A program made the translations under genes and the position numbers. Below are positions 35,612-43,405 of a DNA stretch of 64,000 bases, one piece after another. The stretch spans positions 47,499 to 111,498 of the forward strand of contig NZ_BEVZ01000011.1 in the NCBI RefSeq assembly GCF_003112515.1, written 5' to 3'. Within the stretch, counting starts at the first letter, position 1. Each line of letters opens with the position of its first letter. Below the pieces are notes generated by a model. That model did no database searches. It worked only from the letters and a program-made list of their open reading frames with translations, and was not told the origin of the DNA. The DNA comes from Streptomyces fragilis (GTDB lineage Bacteria; Actinomycetota; Actinomycetes; Streptomycetales; Streptomycetaceae).

Positions 35612-35640
35612 GTTGTACCCACCATTGCCCGGTTTGTCAC
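35612..35640 (-). promoter_or_regulatory. second rbpA promoter, vegetative type
   Basis: On the minus strand GTGACA (35635-35640), 17-nt spacer, TACAAC (35612-35617). It would give a basal transcript about 120 nt longer than rbpA's coding start. Confidence 0.5.
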
Positions 35641-35751
35641 ATCTGGCAGGAGATGTCACTCGACGTCGCGGCGTCTTTGTCGCGCAGTAACGGTACGCTT
35701 GGCAGGCCAAACGCGTACACTACCGCCCCGCCATCTCCGCTGCCAAAACCA

Positions 35752-37098
35752 TCAGAGCTTCTCCGGAACCGTGTTCCCCGCCTCGGCGACGGCACGCCGC
35801 ACGGGTATGCGGGCGAGGAGCAGGAATCCGAGCGCGAAGAAGACCACCAGCGAGATGATGGCGTCCCGGTAGCTGCCGGTCAGCTGGTACGTCAGCCCGA
35901 AGACCAGGGGGCCGAGCCAGCTGGTGCCCCGGTCGCTGATCTCGTAGGCCGCGAAGTACTCGGCCTCCTTGCCCGGCGGGATCAGGTGCGAGAAGAGGGA
36001 CCGTGAGAGCGCCTGGCTGCCGCCCATCACCAGGCCGATGCCGGCCGCCAGCGCGAAGAACCAGACGGCGTCGCCGGACGGCATGAAGTAGGCGGTGGCG
36101 ACGACCAGCGTCCACGCGGCGAGCGAACCGAGGACGGTGCGCTTCGCGCCGTGCCGCCTCGCGATCCGGCCGAGCGCCAGCGCACCGGCCACCGCCAGCA
36201 CCTGCACCAGCAGCACCGCCGTGATCAGTGTGGACTGCTCCAGGCCCAGCTCCTCGGAGCCGAAGACCGCCGCCTGCGAGATCACCGTCTGGATGCCGTC
36301 GTTGTAGACCAGGTAGGCGAGCAGGAATCCGAGCGTCAGCGGATGACGGCGCATGTCGCGCAGCGTCTCCAGCAGGCGGCGCGGGGCGGAGGCGGAGGTT
36401 TCGGTCACCTCGACCCGGCGGTCGCGCAGGCGGCGCAGCGGGATCAGCGCGAAGACGCCCCACCACACGCCCGCGGAGGCCAGGCAGATGCGGACCGCCT
36501 CCGACTCGGTCAGGCCGAAGGAGTCGTGCATCGTGTACAGCACCAGGTTGAGGACGAGCATCAGCGCGCCCGCCGCATACCCGAAGGCCCAGCCCTTGGA
36601 GGAGACCGCGTCGCGCTCCTCGGGCGTAGATATCTGCGGGAGGAACGCGTTGGAGAGCATCGCGGCCACCGACTGCGAGGCGTTGGCGACGACCAGCAGC
36701 ACGCCGCCCAGCAGGTAGCGGTCGCCGTCCAGGAGGAACATGCAGGCCGTGGCGAGGGCGCCGAGGTAGGCGAAGGCCCCCAGCAGCGGCTTCTTCCGGC
36801 CGGTGCGGTCCGCGGCGGCGCTCACCAGCGGCATCAGCACCACGGCGACGATCACCGACAGGGACACCGTGTAGGCGAAGAAGGACCCCGCGCTCACCGG
36901 GATGCCGAAGGGGTGGACGAAGCCCTCGTCGTCGGCGGCGGCCTTGGTGACCGAGGTCAGGTAGGGGCCGAGGAAGACGGTGAGCACGCTGGTGGAGTAG
37001 ACCGAGCAGGCCCAGTCGTAGAAGTACCAGCCGCGCTGCTCGCGCCGACGTCCGTCGGCCGTGCCGGCCGCCCCCGTCCGCACTGTGATGCTGCCCAC
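35752..37098 (-). CDS. Atg22/UMF1-like MFS transporter
   Basis: A 448-residue MFS protein of the UMF1 (Atg22-like) group, 12 helices. The opening RRREQRGWYFYDWACSVYSTSVLTVFLGPYLTSV is the family signature. Further marks are ADRTGRKKPLLGAFAYLG (motif A), SSKGWAFGYAAGALML and YNDGIQTVISQAAVFG. Fungal Atg22 exports amino acids from vacuoles. Bacterial substrates are unknown. GTG 37098 has GAGGA 4-5 nt upstream. It follows the glycerophosphodiesterase gene by 36 nt and is probably the last gene of the yczE operon. Confidence 0.88.
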   Translation of the reverse strand: MGSITVRTGAAGTADGRRREQRGWYFYDWACSVYSTSVLTVFLGPYLTSVTKAAADDEGFVHPFGIPVSAGSFFAYTVSLSVIVAVVLMPLVSAAADRTGRKKPLLGAFAYLGALATACMFLLDGDRYLLGGVLLVVANASQSVAAMLSNAFLPQISTPEERDAVSSKGWAFGYAAGALMLVLNLVLYTMHDSFGLTESEAVRICLASAGVWWGVFALIPLRRLRDRRVEVTETSASAPRRLLETLRDMRRHPLTLGFLLAYLVYNDGIQTVISQAAVFGSEELGLEQSTLITAVLLVQVLAVAGALALGRIARRHGAKRTVLGSLAAWTLVVATAYFMPSGDAVWFFALAAGIGLVMGGSQALSRSLFSHLIPPGKEAEYFAAYEISDRGTSWLGPLVFGLTYQLTGSYRDAIISLVVFFALGFLLLARIPVRRAVAEAGNTVPEKL

Positions 37099-37134
37099 CC
37101 GATCCTCGCTTCGCGCCGTGGGGGCCGCGCACGC

Positions 37135-37905
37135 TCAGACCCAGGTGCCCCGGTCCTCCATGACCGCGCGCAGCGTGTCGATGTGATCGGTCATGATGCC
37201 ATCGACCCCCAGGTCCAGGAGCCTGTGCATTTCTACGGAATCGTTGACCGTCCAGACGTGGACCTGCAGGCCGCGGGCGTGGGCGGCCCCGACGAAGCGG
37301 CGATCCACCACGGGGACACCGGCCTGGGCGACCGGGACCTGCGCGGCCAGCGCGGAGGCGCGCAGCCCGACCGGGACACCCCAGGAGCGCAGCCGGAGGG
37401 CGAGGACGCCGGCCGTGCCGTAGGAGGTGGCCAGCCGCGGCCCGGCCAGCCGTTGGGCCCGCGCGACCCGGGACTCGGAGAACGACCCGAGGCACACCCG
37501 GTCCCAGGCGTTCGTGCGTTCCACCAGTTCCAGCAGCGGCAGCAGGGCGCCCTCCTCCTTGACGTCCACGTTCCAGCGGACCTCGGGGAAGGTCTCCAGC
37601 AGTTCGGACAGGAGCGGCACCGGCTCCCGCCCGGCGACCCGCGCCTGCCGGACCTCGCTCCAGGGCAGCTCGGCGATCCGGCCGGCGCCGTCGGTCACCC
37701 GGTCCAGGGTGTCGTCGTGGAAGGCGACCAGGACGCCGTCCGCGGTGACGTGGACGTCCGTCTCCATGTACCGGTACCCGGCGTCGGCGGCGCGGCGGAA
37801 CTGGGCGGCGGTGTTCTCCAGCCCGTCGGCGTCCCCGCCGCGGTGGGCGAAGGGGATCGGTCCTGGGTGGTCCAGGTACGGGTGCGGGGTCCGGGTCGTC
37901 GTCAC
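37135..37905 (-). CDS. glycerophosphodiester phosphodiesterase
   Basis: A 256-residue cytosolic GDPD-family enzyme that splits glycerophosphodiesters to glycerol 3-phosphate and an alcohol. Catalytic and metal residues are visible: H21-R22 (FAHRGG), E30, E48 and D50 (METDVH), H63 (AFHDDTLDR), and E/K in WNVDVKEEG. C-terminal VWTVND and DGIMTDH motifs complete the barrel. No signal peptide, so intracellular phospholipid turnover products are likely substrates. The GTG at 37905 overlaps yczE's stop (GTGA). Confidence 0.92.
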   Translation of the reverse strand: MTTTRTPHPYLDHPGPIPFAHRGGDADGLENTAAQFRRAADAGYRYMETDVHVTADGVLVAFHDDTLDRVTDGAGRIAELPWSEVRQARVAGREPVPLLSELLETFPEVRWNVDVKEEGALLPLLELVERTNAWDRVCLGSFSESRVARAQRLAGPRLATSYGTAGVLALRLRSWGVPVGLRASALAAQVPVAQAGVPVVDRRFVGAAHARGLQVHVWTVNDSVEMHRLLDLGVDGIMTDHIDTLRAVMEDRGTWV

Positions 37906-38591
37906 GGTCGCAGTATCGCGCCCTGCGGCTCGGCGGAGCAGCGCGGGGCGGGGGCCTGCTCCCCGGCGGGCGCGGGGGTCGGCTCAGCGCTGGACGCGGG
38001 GTCCGGCTCCGCGGTGGGCGCGGGTGTGAACAGGCGCAGGAAGAACTGCACCAGCGGTCCGATGGCCAGCGCGTACAGGAGGGTGCCGGCGCCGACGGTT
38101 CCGCCCAGCAGGAATCCGGTCAGCACCACCACGACCTCGATCGCGGTGCGCATGCTGCGGATCGAGCGGCCGGTGCGACGGTGCAGGCCGGTCATCAGGC
38201 CGTCGCGCGGGCCGGCCCCGAATCCCGCGGCGATGTAGAGCCCGGAGGCCGCGCCGTTGAGCACCAGACCGGCGAGCAGCAGCGGCCAGCGCACCGTGAG
38301 CGCGTCGGCGTCGGGGACCAGGAAGAGGGTGGCGTCCATGGTGAGGCCGACGACGAACACGTTGGAGACGGTGCCGAGGCCGGGACGCTGCCGCAGGGGT
38401 ATCCAGAGCAGCAGGACCAGCGCGCCGACCAGGATCGAGACCACGCCCACCGTCAGGCCGGTCAGCTCGGACACCCCCTGGTTGAGGACTCCCCACGGCT
38501 CCAGGCCCAGTTCGGCCCGCAGCAGGAGCGCGGTGCTGACCCCGTAGAGCGTGAGGCCGAGGTACAGCTGGACGAGACGTCGGGCGAGCAA
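37902..38591 (-). CDS. yczE: YczE-like membrane protein
   Basis: A 229-residue integral membrane protein with five to six helices, YczE/YyaS/YitT group (LGLEPWGVLNQGVSELTGLTVGVVSILVGALVLLLW; GFGAGPRDGLMTGLHRRTGRSIR). Function unknown; YczE genes are frequently divergent from MocR-type regulators, which is the arrangement here. I start at TTG 38591 because AGGGGG is 5 nt upstream. A GTG at 38630 would add 13 residues but without a ribosome site and over the repeat elements. The C-terminal 35 residues are a Pro/Ala tail. Confidence 0.85.
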   Translation of the reverse strand: MLARRLVQLYLGLTLYGVSTALLLRAELGLEPWGVLNQGVSELTGLTVGVVSILVGALVLLLWIPLRQRPGLGTVSNVFVVGLTMDATLFLVPDADALTVRWPLLLAGLVLNGAASGLYIAAGFGAGPRDGLMTGLHRRTGRSIRSMRTAIEVVVVLTGFLLGGTVGAGTLLYALAIGPLVQFFLRLFTPAPTAEPDPASSAEPTPAPAGEQAPAPRCSAEPQGAILRP

Positions 38592-38600
38592 GGCGACCCC

Positions 38601-38637
38601 CTGTGGTGATGTTGGACCGGCGCATGCCACTCTGTGG
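38601..38637. promoter_or_regulatory. CTGTGG direct repeats, MocR operator candidate
   Basis: CTGTGG starts at 38601 and 38632, 31 nt apart (about three turns), between yczE and the MocR gene. MocR-class regulators (PdxR, GabR, TauR) typically bind spaced direct repeats. Confidence 0.5.
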
Positions 38638-38688
38638 CTCGGGTCCTGCGGCTCGACAGGGCCAATTCGGGGAAGGTGGACTGGACGG

Positions 38689-40188
38689 ATGCAACGGTGG
38701 ACCTCCGTGGTGGGAGCCGCCCAGCTGGCGCGGCAGCTCGCCTCGCAGCAGGAGCGGCCCTCCGCGCCGGGCGGGCGGCGACCCCCCGCCTACCGGGCCC
38801 TCGCCGACGGCATCCGGCTGCTGGTGCTGGAGGGACGGGTGCCGGTCGCCGCGCGGCTGCCCGCCGAACGGGAGCTCGCCCTCGCGCTCTCGGTCAGCCG
38901 GACCACCGTCGCCGCCGCCTACGAGGCGCTGCGCGCCGACGGCTTCCTCGAGTCCCGGCGCGGCGCCGGCAGCTGGACCGCCGTGCCGCCGGGCAACCCG
39001 CTGCCCGCCCGCGGCCTCGAGCCGCTGCCTCCGGAGTCCCTCGGCACGCTCATCGACCTCGGCACCGCCGCGCTCAACGCCCCGGAACCCTGGCTGACCC
39101 GGGCCGTCCAGGGCGCCCTGGGGGAGCTGCCGCCGTACGCCACCACCCACGGCGACTACCCGGCCGGGCTGCCCGCCCTGCGGGCCACCATCGCCCGGCG
39201 GTACACCGAGCTCGGCGTGCCCACCATGCCGGAACAGATCATGGTCACCACGGGCGCCATGGGGGCCATCGACGCCATCTGCCACCTCTTCGCCGGCCGC
39301 GGCGAGCGGGTCGCCGTCGAGTCCCCCAGCTACGCCAACATCCTCCAGCTGATCCGGGAGGCCGGGGCCCGGCTGGTGCCGGTGGCCATGGGGGAGGGGC
39401 TCTCCGGGTGGGAGATGGACCGCTGGCGACAGGTGCTGCGGGAGTCCGCGCCGCGGCTGGCCTACGTGGTCGCCGACTTCCACAACCCCACGGGCGCGCT
39501 GGCCGACGAGGAACGCCGGCGGACGCTGGTCGACGCCGCCCGGGCGGCCGGCACGGTGGTGGTCGCCGACGAGACCATGCGGGAGCTGCCGCTGGACGCG
39601 GACGTCGAGCTGCCGCGGCCGATGTGCGCCTTCGACCCCGCGGGTTCCTCCGTGATCACGGTCGGGTCCGCCAGCAAGGCATTCTGGGCGGGCATGCGGA
39701 TCGGCTGGGTGCGGGCCGCGCCCGAGATCGTCAGGTCGCTCGTCGCCGCGCGCGCGTACGCGGACCTGGGCACGCCGGTGCTGGAGCAGCTGGCGGTGGC
39801 CTGGCTGATGGACACCGGGGAGTGGGCGGACGCGGTCGCCTGGCGGCGCGCCCAGGCCCGCGACAACCGGGACGCGCTGGTGGCCGCGGTCCGGCGGGAG
39901 CTGCCCGACTGGGAGTTCGCGGTGCCGTCCGGCGGGCTCACCCTGTGGGTCCGGGCGGGAGGGCTCTCCGGCTCGCGGATCGCGGTCGCGGGGGAGCGGG
40001 TGGGCGTCCGGGTGCCCTCGGGGCCCCGCTTCGGGGTCGACGGGGCCTTCGAGGGGTACGTGCGGCTGCCGTTCACCGTGGGCGGCCCGCTCGCCGACGA
40101 GGCGGCCGCGCGGCTGGCCGCGGCGGCCCGCCTCGTCGCCTCCGGCGCCCACCTCGGCCCGGAACCGACCCGCACCTTCGTCGCCTGA
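38689..40188 (+). CDS. MocR-type PLP-dependent transcriptional regulator
   Basis: A 499-residue MocR-family regulator: a GntR winged helix (about residues 35-95; AYRALADGIRLLVLEGRVPVAARLPAERELALALSVSRTTVAAAYEALRADG) fused to a fold-type I aminotransferase domain. The PLP lysine is K330 (SASKAFWAGMRIGW) and the FHNPTGAL segment is present. Such proteins use PLP or an amino-acid aldimine as effector and usually control a neighbouring divergent gene, here yczE and the genes behind it. A vitamin B6 link (PdxR-type) or amino-acid link is possible; nothing nearby is a B6 gene. GGAAGG lies about 12 nt before the ATG. Confidence 0.92.
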   Translation: MQRWTSVVGAAQLARQLASQQERPSAPGGRRPPAYRALADGIRLLVLEGRVPVAARLPAERELALALSVSRTTVAAAYEALRADGFLESRRGAGSWTAVPPGNPLPARGLEPLPPESLGTLIDLGTAALNAPEPWLTRAVQGALGELPPYATTHGDYPAGLPALRATIARRYTELGVPTMPEQIMVTTGAMGAIDAICHLFAGRGERVAVESPSYANILQLIREAGARLVPVAMGEGLSGWEMDRWRQVLRESAPRLAYVVADFHNPTGALADEERRRTLVDAARAAGTVVVADETMRELPLDADVELPRPMCAFDPAGSSVITVGSASKAFWAGMRIGWVRAAPEIVRSLVAARAYADLGTPVLEQLAVAWLMDTGEWADAVAWRRAQARDNRDALVAAVRRELPDWEFAVPSGGLTLWVRAGGLSGSRIAVAGERVGVRVPSGPRFGVDGAFEGYVRLPFTVGGPLADEAAARLAAAARLVASGAHLGPEPTRTFVA

Positions 40189-40252
40189 GCCGCGCGAGCA
40201 GGGTTCCGGCGGCAGGGGGCGCGTGGGGGGCCGTCCCGCGGAGGGCGTCCTC

Positions 40253-41947
40253 CTACAGTTCCGCCCGGGCGGGTTCCGCCGGTTCGGGGTCGGGGGCGAG
40301 GTGGGGCTCGTCCAGGGACTTCGGGTCCTTCACGATGTCCACCGCGGGCACTCCGGCCACCTCGGGCGGCTCGACCGCCTCGTTGACCGGTTCGGCGGCG
40401 GCCGCCGGGGCGGTGCTCCCGGCCGTGCCGGCGGCCCGCGGCGGGAGCAGCTCCAGCACGGCCGCGCGGTGTGCCTCCCCGGCCGTCTCGTCGTAGGGGT
40501 CCGGCGTCGTCGGGACCTGCACCCGCAGCACCGGTCCGGCGCCGAGGCGGGCGTAGCCCCGCCCGGGCGGTACCAGCGCCGGCGGAGTGGTGCGCGGCGC
40601 CGCCCCCAGCACGGCGGCCAGCTGGGCCACGGACGCGGGACCCAGCACGACCCGCGCCCGGGTGTGCTGGCGGACCGCCTCGCTCAGCGCCTCCGCGCTC
40701 TCCATGTGCTCGGCGACGACCACCGTGACGTTGGCCGCCCGCCCGTGCCGGAGCGGTACCTGGAGCAGTGCCTGCGGGTCCGCGCCGCCCTCCGCCGCCG
40801 CCAGGTGACCCAGCGCGGCGGGGCGGTCGACCACGATCCACAGCGGCCGCCGGGTGTCCTCCGGCACGGCGAGTCCGGACTGCCGCGCCCGGTTGGCGGC
40901 GATCAGCCGGCGCTCCGTCTCCCGCGCGGCCCACTCCAGCGAGGCCCGGGCGCCCGCGGGGGAGCACTCCACCGCGACGACGCCGTCGCGCCCGGTGAGG
41001 CAGGCGTACTCCCCGGCGGCCCCGCCGTCCACGATCAGCACGTCGCCGTGGCGCAGCGCCTGCAGGGCGACGCACCGCAACAGCGTCGACGTGCCGCTGC
41101 CGGGTGAGCCCAGCGCCAGCAGGTGCGGCTCGGTCGAGCGGGCCCCGGTGCGCCACACCACCGGCGGCACGTCCCGGCGCTCCCCGCCCTCGCCCTCGCC
41201 CAGCGGGAGCGTGCGGGAGATCTCCGTCGGGTCGGTGAAGCCGAGGACCGTCTCGCCCGGCGCGGTGACGAACGCCTGCGCCGTGAGGTCGGCGGGCAGC
41301 GGGGGCAGCACCTCCAGCGTGAGCCGGTTCGCCTCCTCGTCCCAGACGAACCGGTACTCGCGCCCGCGCCCGGCCTTGGCGTGCAGCAACTGCTCGATGC
41401 GGGCGCGTGCCTCGGGCTCGCCGTCGGGGAAGTAGGGGGGATAGCGCAGCACCAGCCGGGAGACCCGGCCGGTGCCGTCGAACTCGTGGGTCTCGAAGGG
41501 GCCCTGCCACTCGCCGCCGTGCGCGTAGAGGGGCGCGGGATCGTCGGCGGTGGAGAAGTAGGGGACCAGTGCCTCGTACAGCGACGTCAGACGCCGGGCC
41601 TGGTCCTCGTCCGGGGCGCCCCGGGGCCGCCGGGCCGCGCCGTCGCGGCCCTTCCACGCGGCCGCCGCCATGGTCGCGGCGGCGGCCAGCACCGGTCCGT
41701 AGGGCGTCAGCACGACCACCAGCAGCAGCGACGCCACCAGGAACAGCAGGGGCCCGCGCCGGTCCTTGGGCGCTGCCGCCCACCGCCTGCGGGCCGCCAC
41801 GGCCAGCCGGCCCAGCCCGCGGGCCACCGTGATCAGCGGGTGGAGCACGTCGGTGGCGCCGGCGCCCGCCGTCCGGGCCAGCTCCCGGCCGCGGGCGACG
41901 TGTGCGCCGCTGTTGGTCAGGATGCGGGGGAGGGGGCGCCGGGCCAC
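40253..41947 (-). CDS. sffA: SffA, SpoIIIE/FtsK-like sporulation septum protein
   Basis: A 564-residue membrane-associated protein, the FtsK/SpoIIIE-like partner of SmeA. N-terminal basic region, two hydrophobic segments (about 65-98), then a cytoplasmic ATPase-like domain. The P-loop at 280-288 reads GSPGSGTST: the invariant Walker A lysine is Thr286. The Walker B-like strand LWIVVDRPA has D374. The Pro/Glu-rich C-terminus is probably disordered. In S. coelicolor SffA is placed at sporulation septa by SmeA and affects chromosome segregation into spores. It lies 82 nt after smeA. Assignment rests on gene order and family. Confidence 0.85.
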   Translation of the reverse strand: MARRPLPRILTNSGAHVARGRELARTAGAGATDVLHPLITVARGLGRLAVAARRRWAAAPKDRRGPLLFLVASLLLVVVLTPYGPVLAAAATMAAAAWKGRDGAARRPRGAPDEDQARRLTSLYEALVPYFSTADDPAPLYAHGGEWQGPFETHEFDGTGRVSRLVLRYPPYFPDGEPEARARIEQLLHAKAGRGREYRFVWDEEANRLTLEVLPPLPADLTAQAFVTAPGETVLGFTDPTEISRTLPLGEGEGGERRDVPPVVWRTGARSTEPHLLALGSPGSGTSTLLRCVALQALRHGDVLIVDGGAAGEYACLTGRDGVVAVECSPAGARASLEWAARETERRLIAANRARQSGLAVPEDTRRPLWIVVDRPAALGHLAAAEGGADPQALLQVPLRHGRAANVTVVVAEHMESAEALSEAVRQHTRARVVLGPASVAQLAAVLGAAPRTTPPALVPPGRGYARLGAGPVLRVQVPTTPDPYDETAGEAHRAAVLELLPPRAAGTAGSTAPAAAAEPVNEAVEPPEVAGVPAVDIVKDPKSLDEPHLAPDPEPAEPARAEL

Positions 41948-42029
41948 TGAGGTCTCCTGGTTCCGTGCCGACCGCGGTGGGTCGCGGGGTGTGCGGGGGA
42001 GGGAAGGCTGGGGGCGGGGCCGCCCGGGG

Positions 42030-42224
42030 TCAGAACTTCAGTCCGCCCAACAGGCTCGCCAGGCTCTCGCCGCCCGCCTTGATGCTCGGCGCGATGGCCG
42101 TGCTGGACAGGTAGAAGCCGAACAGGACCGAGACGACGGCGTGCGAGCCCTTGAGGCCGTCCTTCCGGAAGAAGAGGACGACGATGACGCCGAAGAGCAC
42201 GACGCCGGAGATGGACAGGATCAT
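42030..42224 (-). CDS. smeA: SmeA, small membrane protein of sporulation
   Basis: A 64-residue membrane protein: an N-terminal helix (ILSISGVVLFGVIVVLFFRKDG) and a second hydrophobic part (HAVVSVLFGFYLSSTAIAPSI), with a Gly/Ser-rich end. Size and position directly upstream of an FtsK-like gene match S. coelicolor smeA, which is switched on in sporulating hyphae and recruits SffA to septa. CAGGAG is 6 nt before the ATG. The promoter should lie in 42225-42300, where a GTATCGATAC palindrome is found. Confidence 0.9.
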   Translation of the reverse strand: MILSISGVVLFGVIVVLFFRKDGLKGSHAVVSVLFGFYLSSTAIAPSIKAGGESLASLLGGLKF

Positions 42225-42284
42225 GGGGATCTCCTGGTGTTCGGGTGGGGACAGTCACCACGAGTTGTTCCAGGATCACAGCAT

Positions 42285-42294
42285 GTATCGATAC
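42285..42294. promoter_or_regulatory. GTATCGATAC palindrome upstream of smeA
   Basis: A perfect 10-bp palindrome 61 nt before the smeA start codon in an AT-rich patch. Candidate operator for a developmental regulator. Confidence 0.4.
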
Positions 42295-42386
42295 GACAAA
42301 AGGTGCAACTGAGTGATTACGTGACGTTTTCCCCCGGTTGGTGGAGGTGTCGTGCGGGGTTTCGTGGACCCGGTGGCGTACACCGC

Positions 42387-42412
42387 CGTCCGCACGCGGC
42401 CGCGTGCGGACG
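42387..42412. repeat. 26-bp perfect palindrome
   Basis: 42387-42399 is the exact reverse complement of 42400-42412, with no spacer. It lies in the 452-nt gap between smeA and the ankyrin gene. It could be a cruciform/hairpin or a strong operator. The rest of 42225-42676 shows no gene. Confidence 0.75.
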
Positions 42413-42676
42413 CCGACGATCTTGACCGCGGTGCTCCCGGAACCCGGGCAGCGGCCCGCGGCATGTCGTCGATTCACTCGTACGGTGGAGCGTGTGTTGC
42501 GGTGCGCACGCCCGGATGTGAGCCCTCGACCGGCCTTCCGCCCGCACGCCGTAGGCTCTGCGGGGTCCCGTCCATCCGGACGCGCCCCGTCGGCCCGTTG
42601 CGCCGGACGGCGGTACGGGCCGACGGGCACGTGGACACCACCCCGCACCGACACGAGGAGAGAGGCGGACCGGGCG

Positions 42677-43069
42677 ATGAGCGAAGCCCCCGACCCGGAG
42701 GTCGTGGAACTCGCGACCAGGGTCTTCGAGATGGCGCGCAAGGGCGAGACCGAGGCACTCGTCCGGTACCTCGACGCGGGTGTCCCGGCGGACCTCACCA
42801 ACGACCGGGGCGACTGCCTGGTCATGCTCGCCGCCTACCACGGCCACGCCAGGACGGTCCGGGCCCTGCTCGACCGCGGCGCCCAGGCCGACCGGGTCAA
42901 CGACCGCGGGCAGACGCCGCTGGCCGGCGCCGTCTTCAAGGGGGACACCGAAGTCGTCCGGGCCTTGCTGGCCGGCGGCGCGAACCCGGCCGCCGGTACC
43001 CCCTCGGCCGTCGACACGGCCCGCATGTTCGGACGGGCCGAGGTGCTCGAACTCTTCGGCGCCGCCTGA
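42677..43069 (+). CDS. ankyrin-repeat protein
   Basis: A 130-residue cytosolic protein made of about three ankyrin repeats (DLTNDRGDCLVMLAAYHGHARTVRALLDRGAQ; DRVNDRGQTPLAGAVFKGDTEVVRALLAGGAN) after a helical cap (VVELATRVFEMARKGETEALVRYLDAG). A protein-protein interaction module; partner unknown. Streptomyces carry homologues as stand-alone genes. GAGGAGAGAGG precedes the ATG by about 12 nt. Longer in-frame starts upstream run across the palindromic intergenic DNA and are less likely. Confidence 0.88.
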   Translation: MSEAPDPEVVELATRVFEMARKGETEALVRYLDAGVPADLTNDRGDCLVMLAAYHGHARTVRALLDRGAQADRVNDRGQTPLAGAVFKGDTEVVRALLAGGANPAAGTPSAVDTARMFGRAEVLELFGAA

Positions 43070-43302
43070 CCTTTGACCGCCGCACCGCCGTGACCTCGGG
43101 CGAAGCCGGAACCTCCGGCGGCCGAGGGCGGGAGCGGCCGAAGGGGACGCTCCGGACGCCCCCACCGAAATCCGGTCGCCACGCGGCGAACCGGGGAGTC
43201 ATGATGGCCTGGTGATTCACGGACGCGACGGTTGGGCAGGAGTTGCCGAACCGCGTGGACCGTGACCGGTCCGTGAGGACCACAGACGAGAGGCAGAGGA
43301 AA

Positions 43303-43365
43303 ATGGTCTACCACGAGCAGAAAACGGCGGGAGCCAGGACGTGCTGTCGCGGCCAGGTGCAGTGA
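43303..43365 (+). CDS. 20-codon small ORF with strong ribosome site
   Basis: ATG 43303 is preceded by AGAGGCAGAGGA at 2-3 nt and beyond, and encodes MVYHEQKTAGARTCCRGQVQ then TGA. It ends 40 nt before the next gene's start, as a leader peptide might. The gap 43070-43302 holds nothing else I can name. May be chance. Confidence 0.35.
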   Translation: MVYHEQKTAGARTCCRGQVQ

Positions 43366-43405
43366 TCTCCCGGTTGCGTCGACGCTTGATGTGAGGCTGT
43401 TTCCC

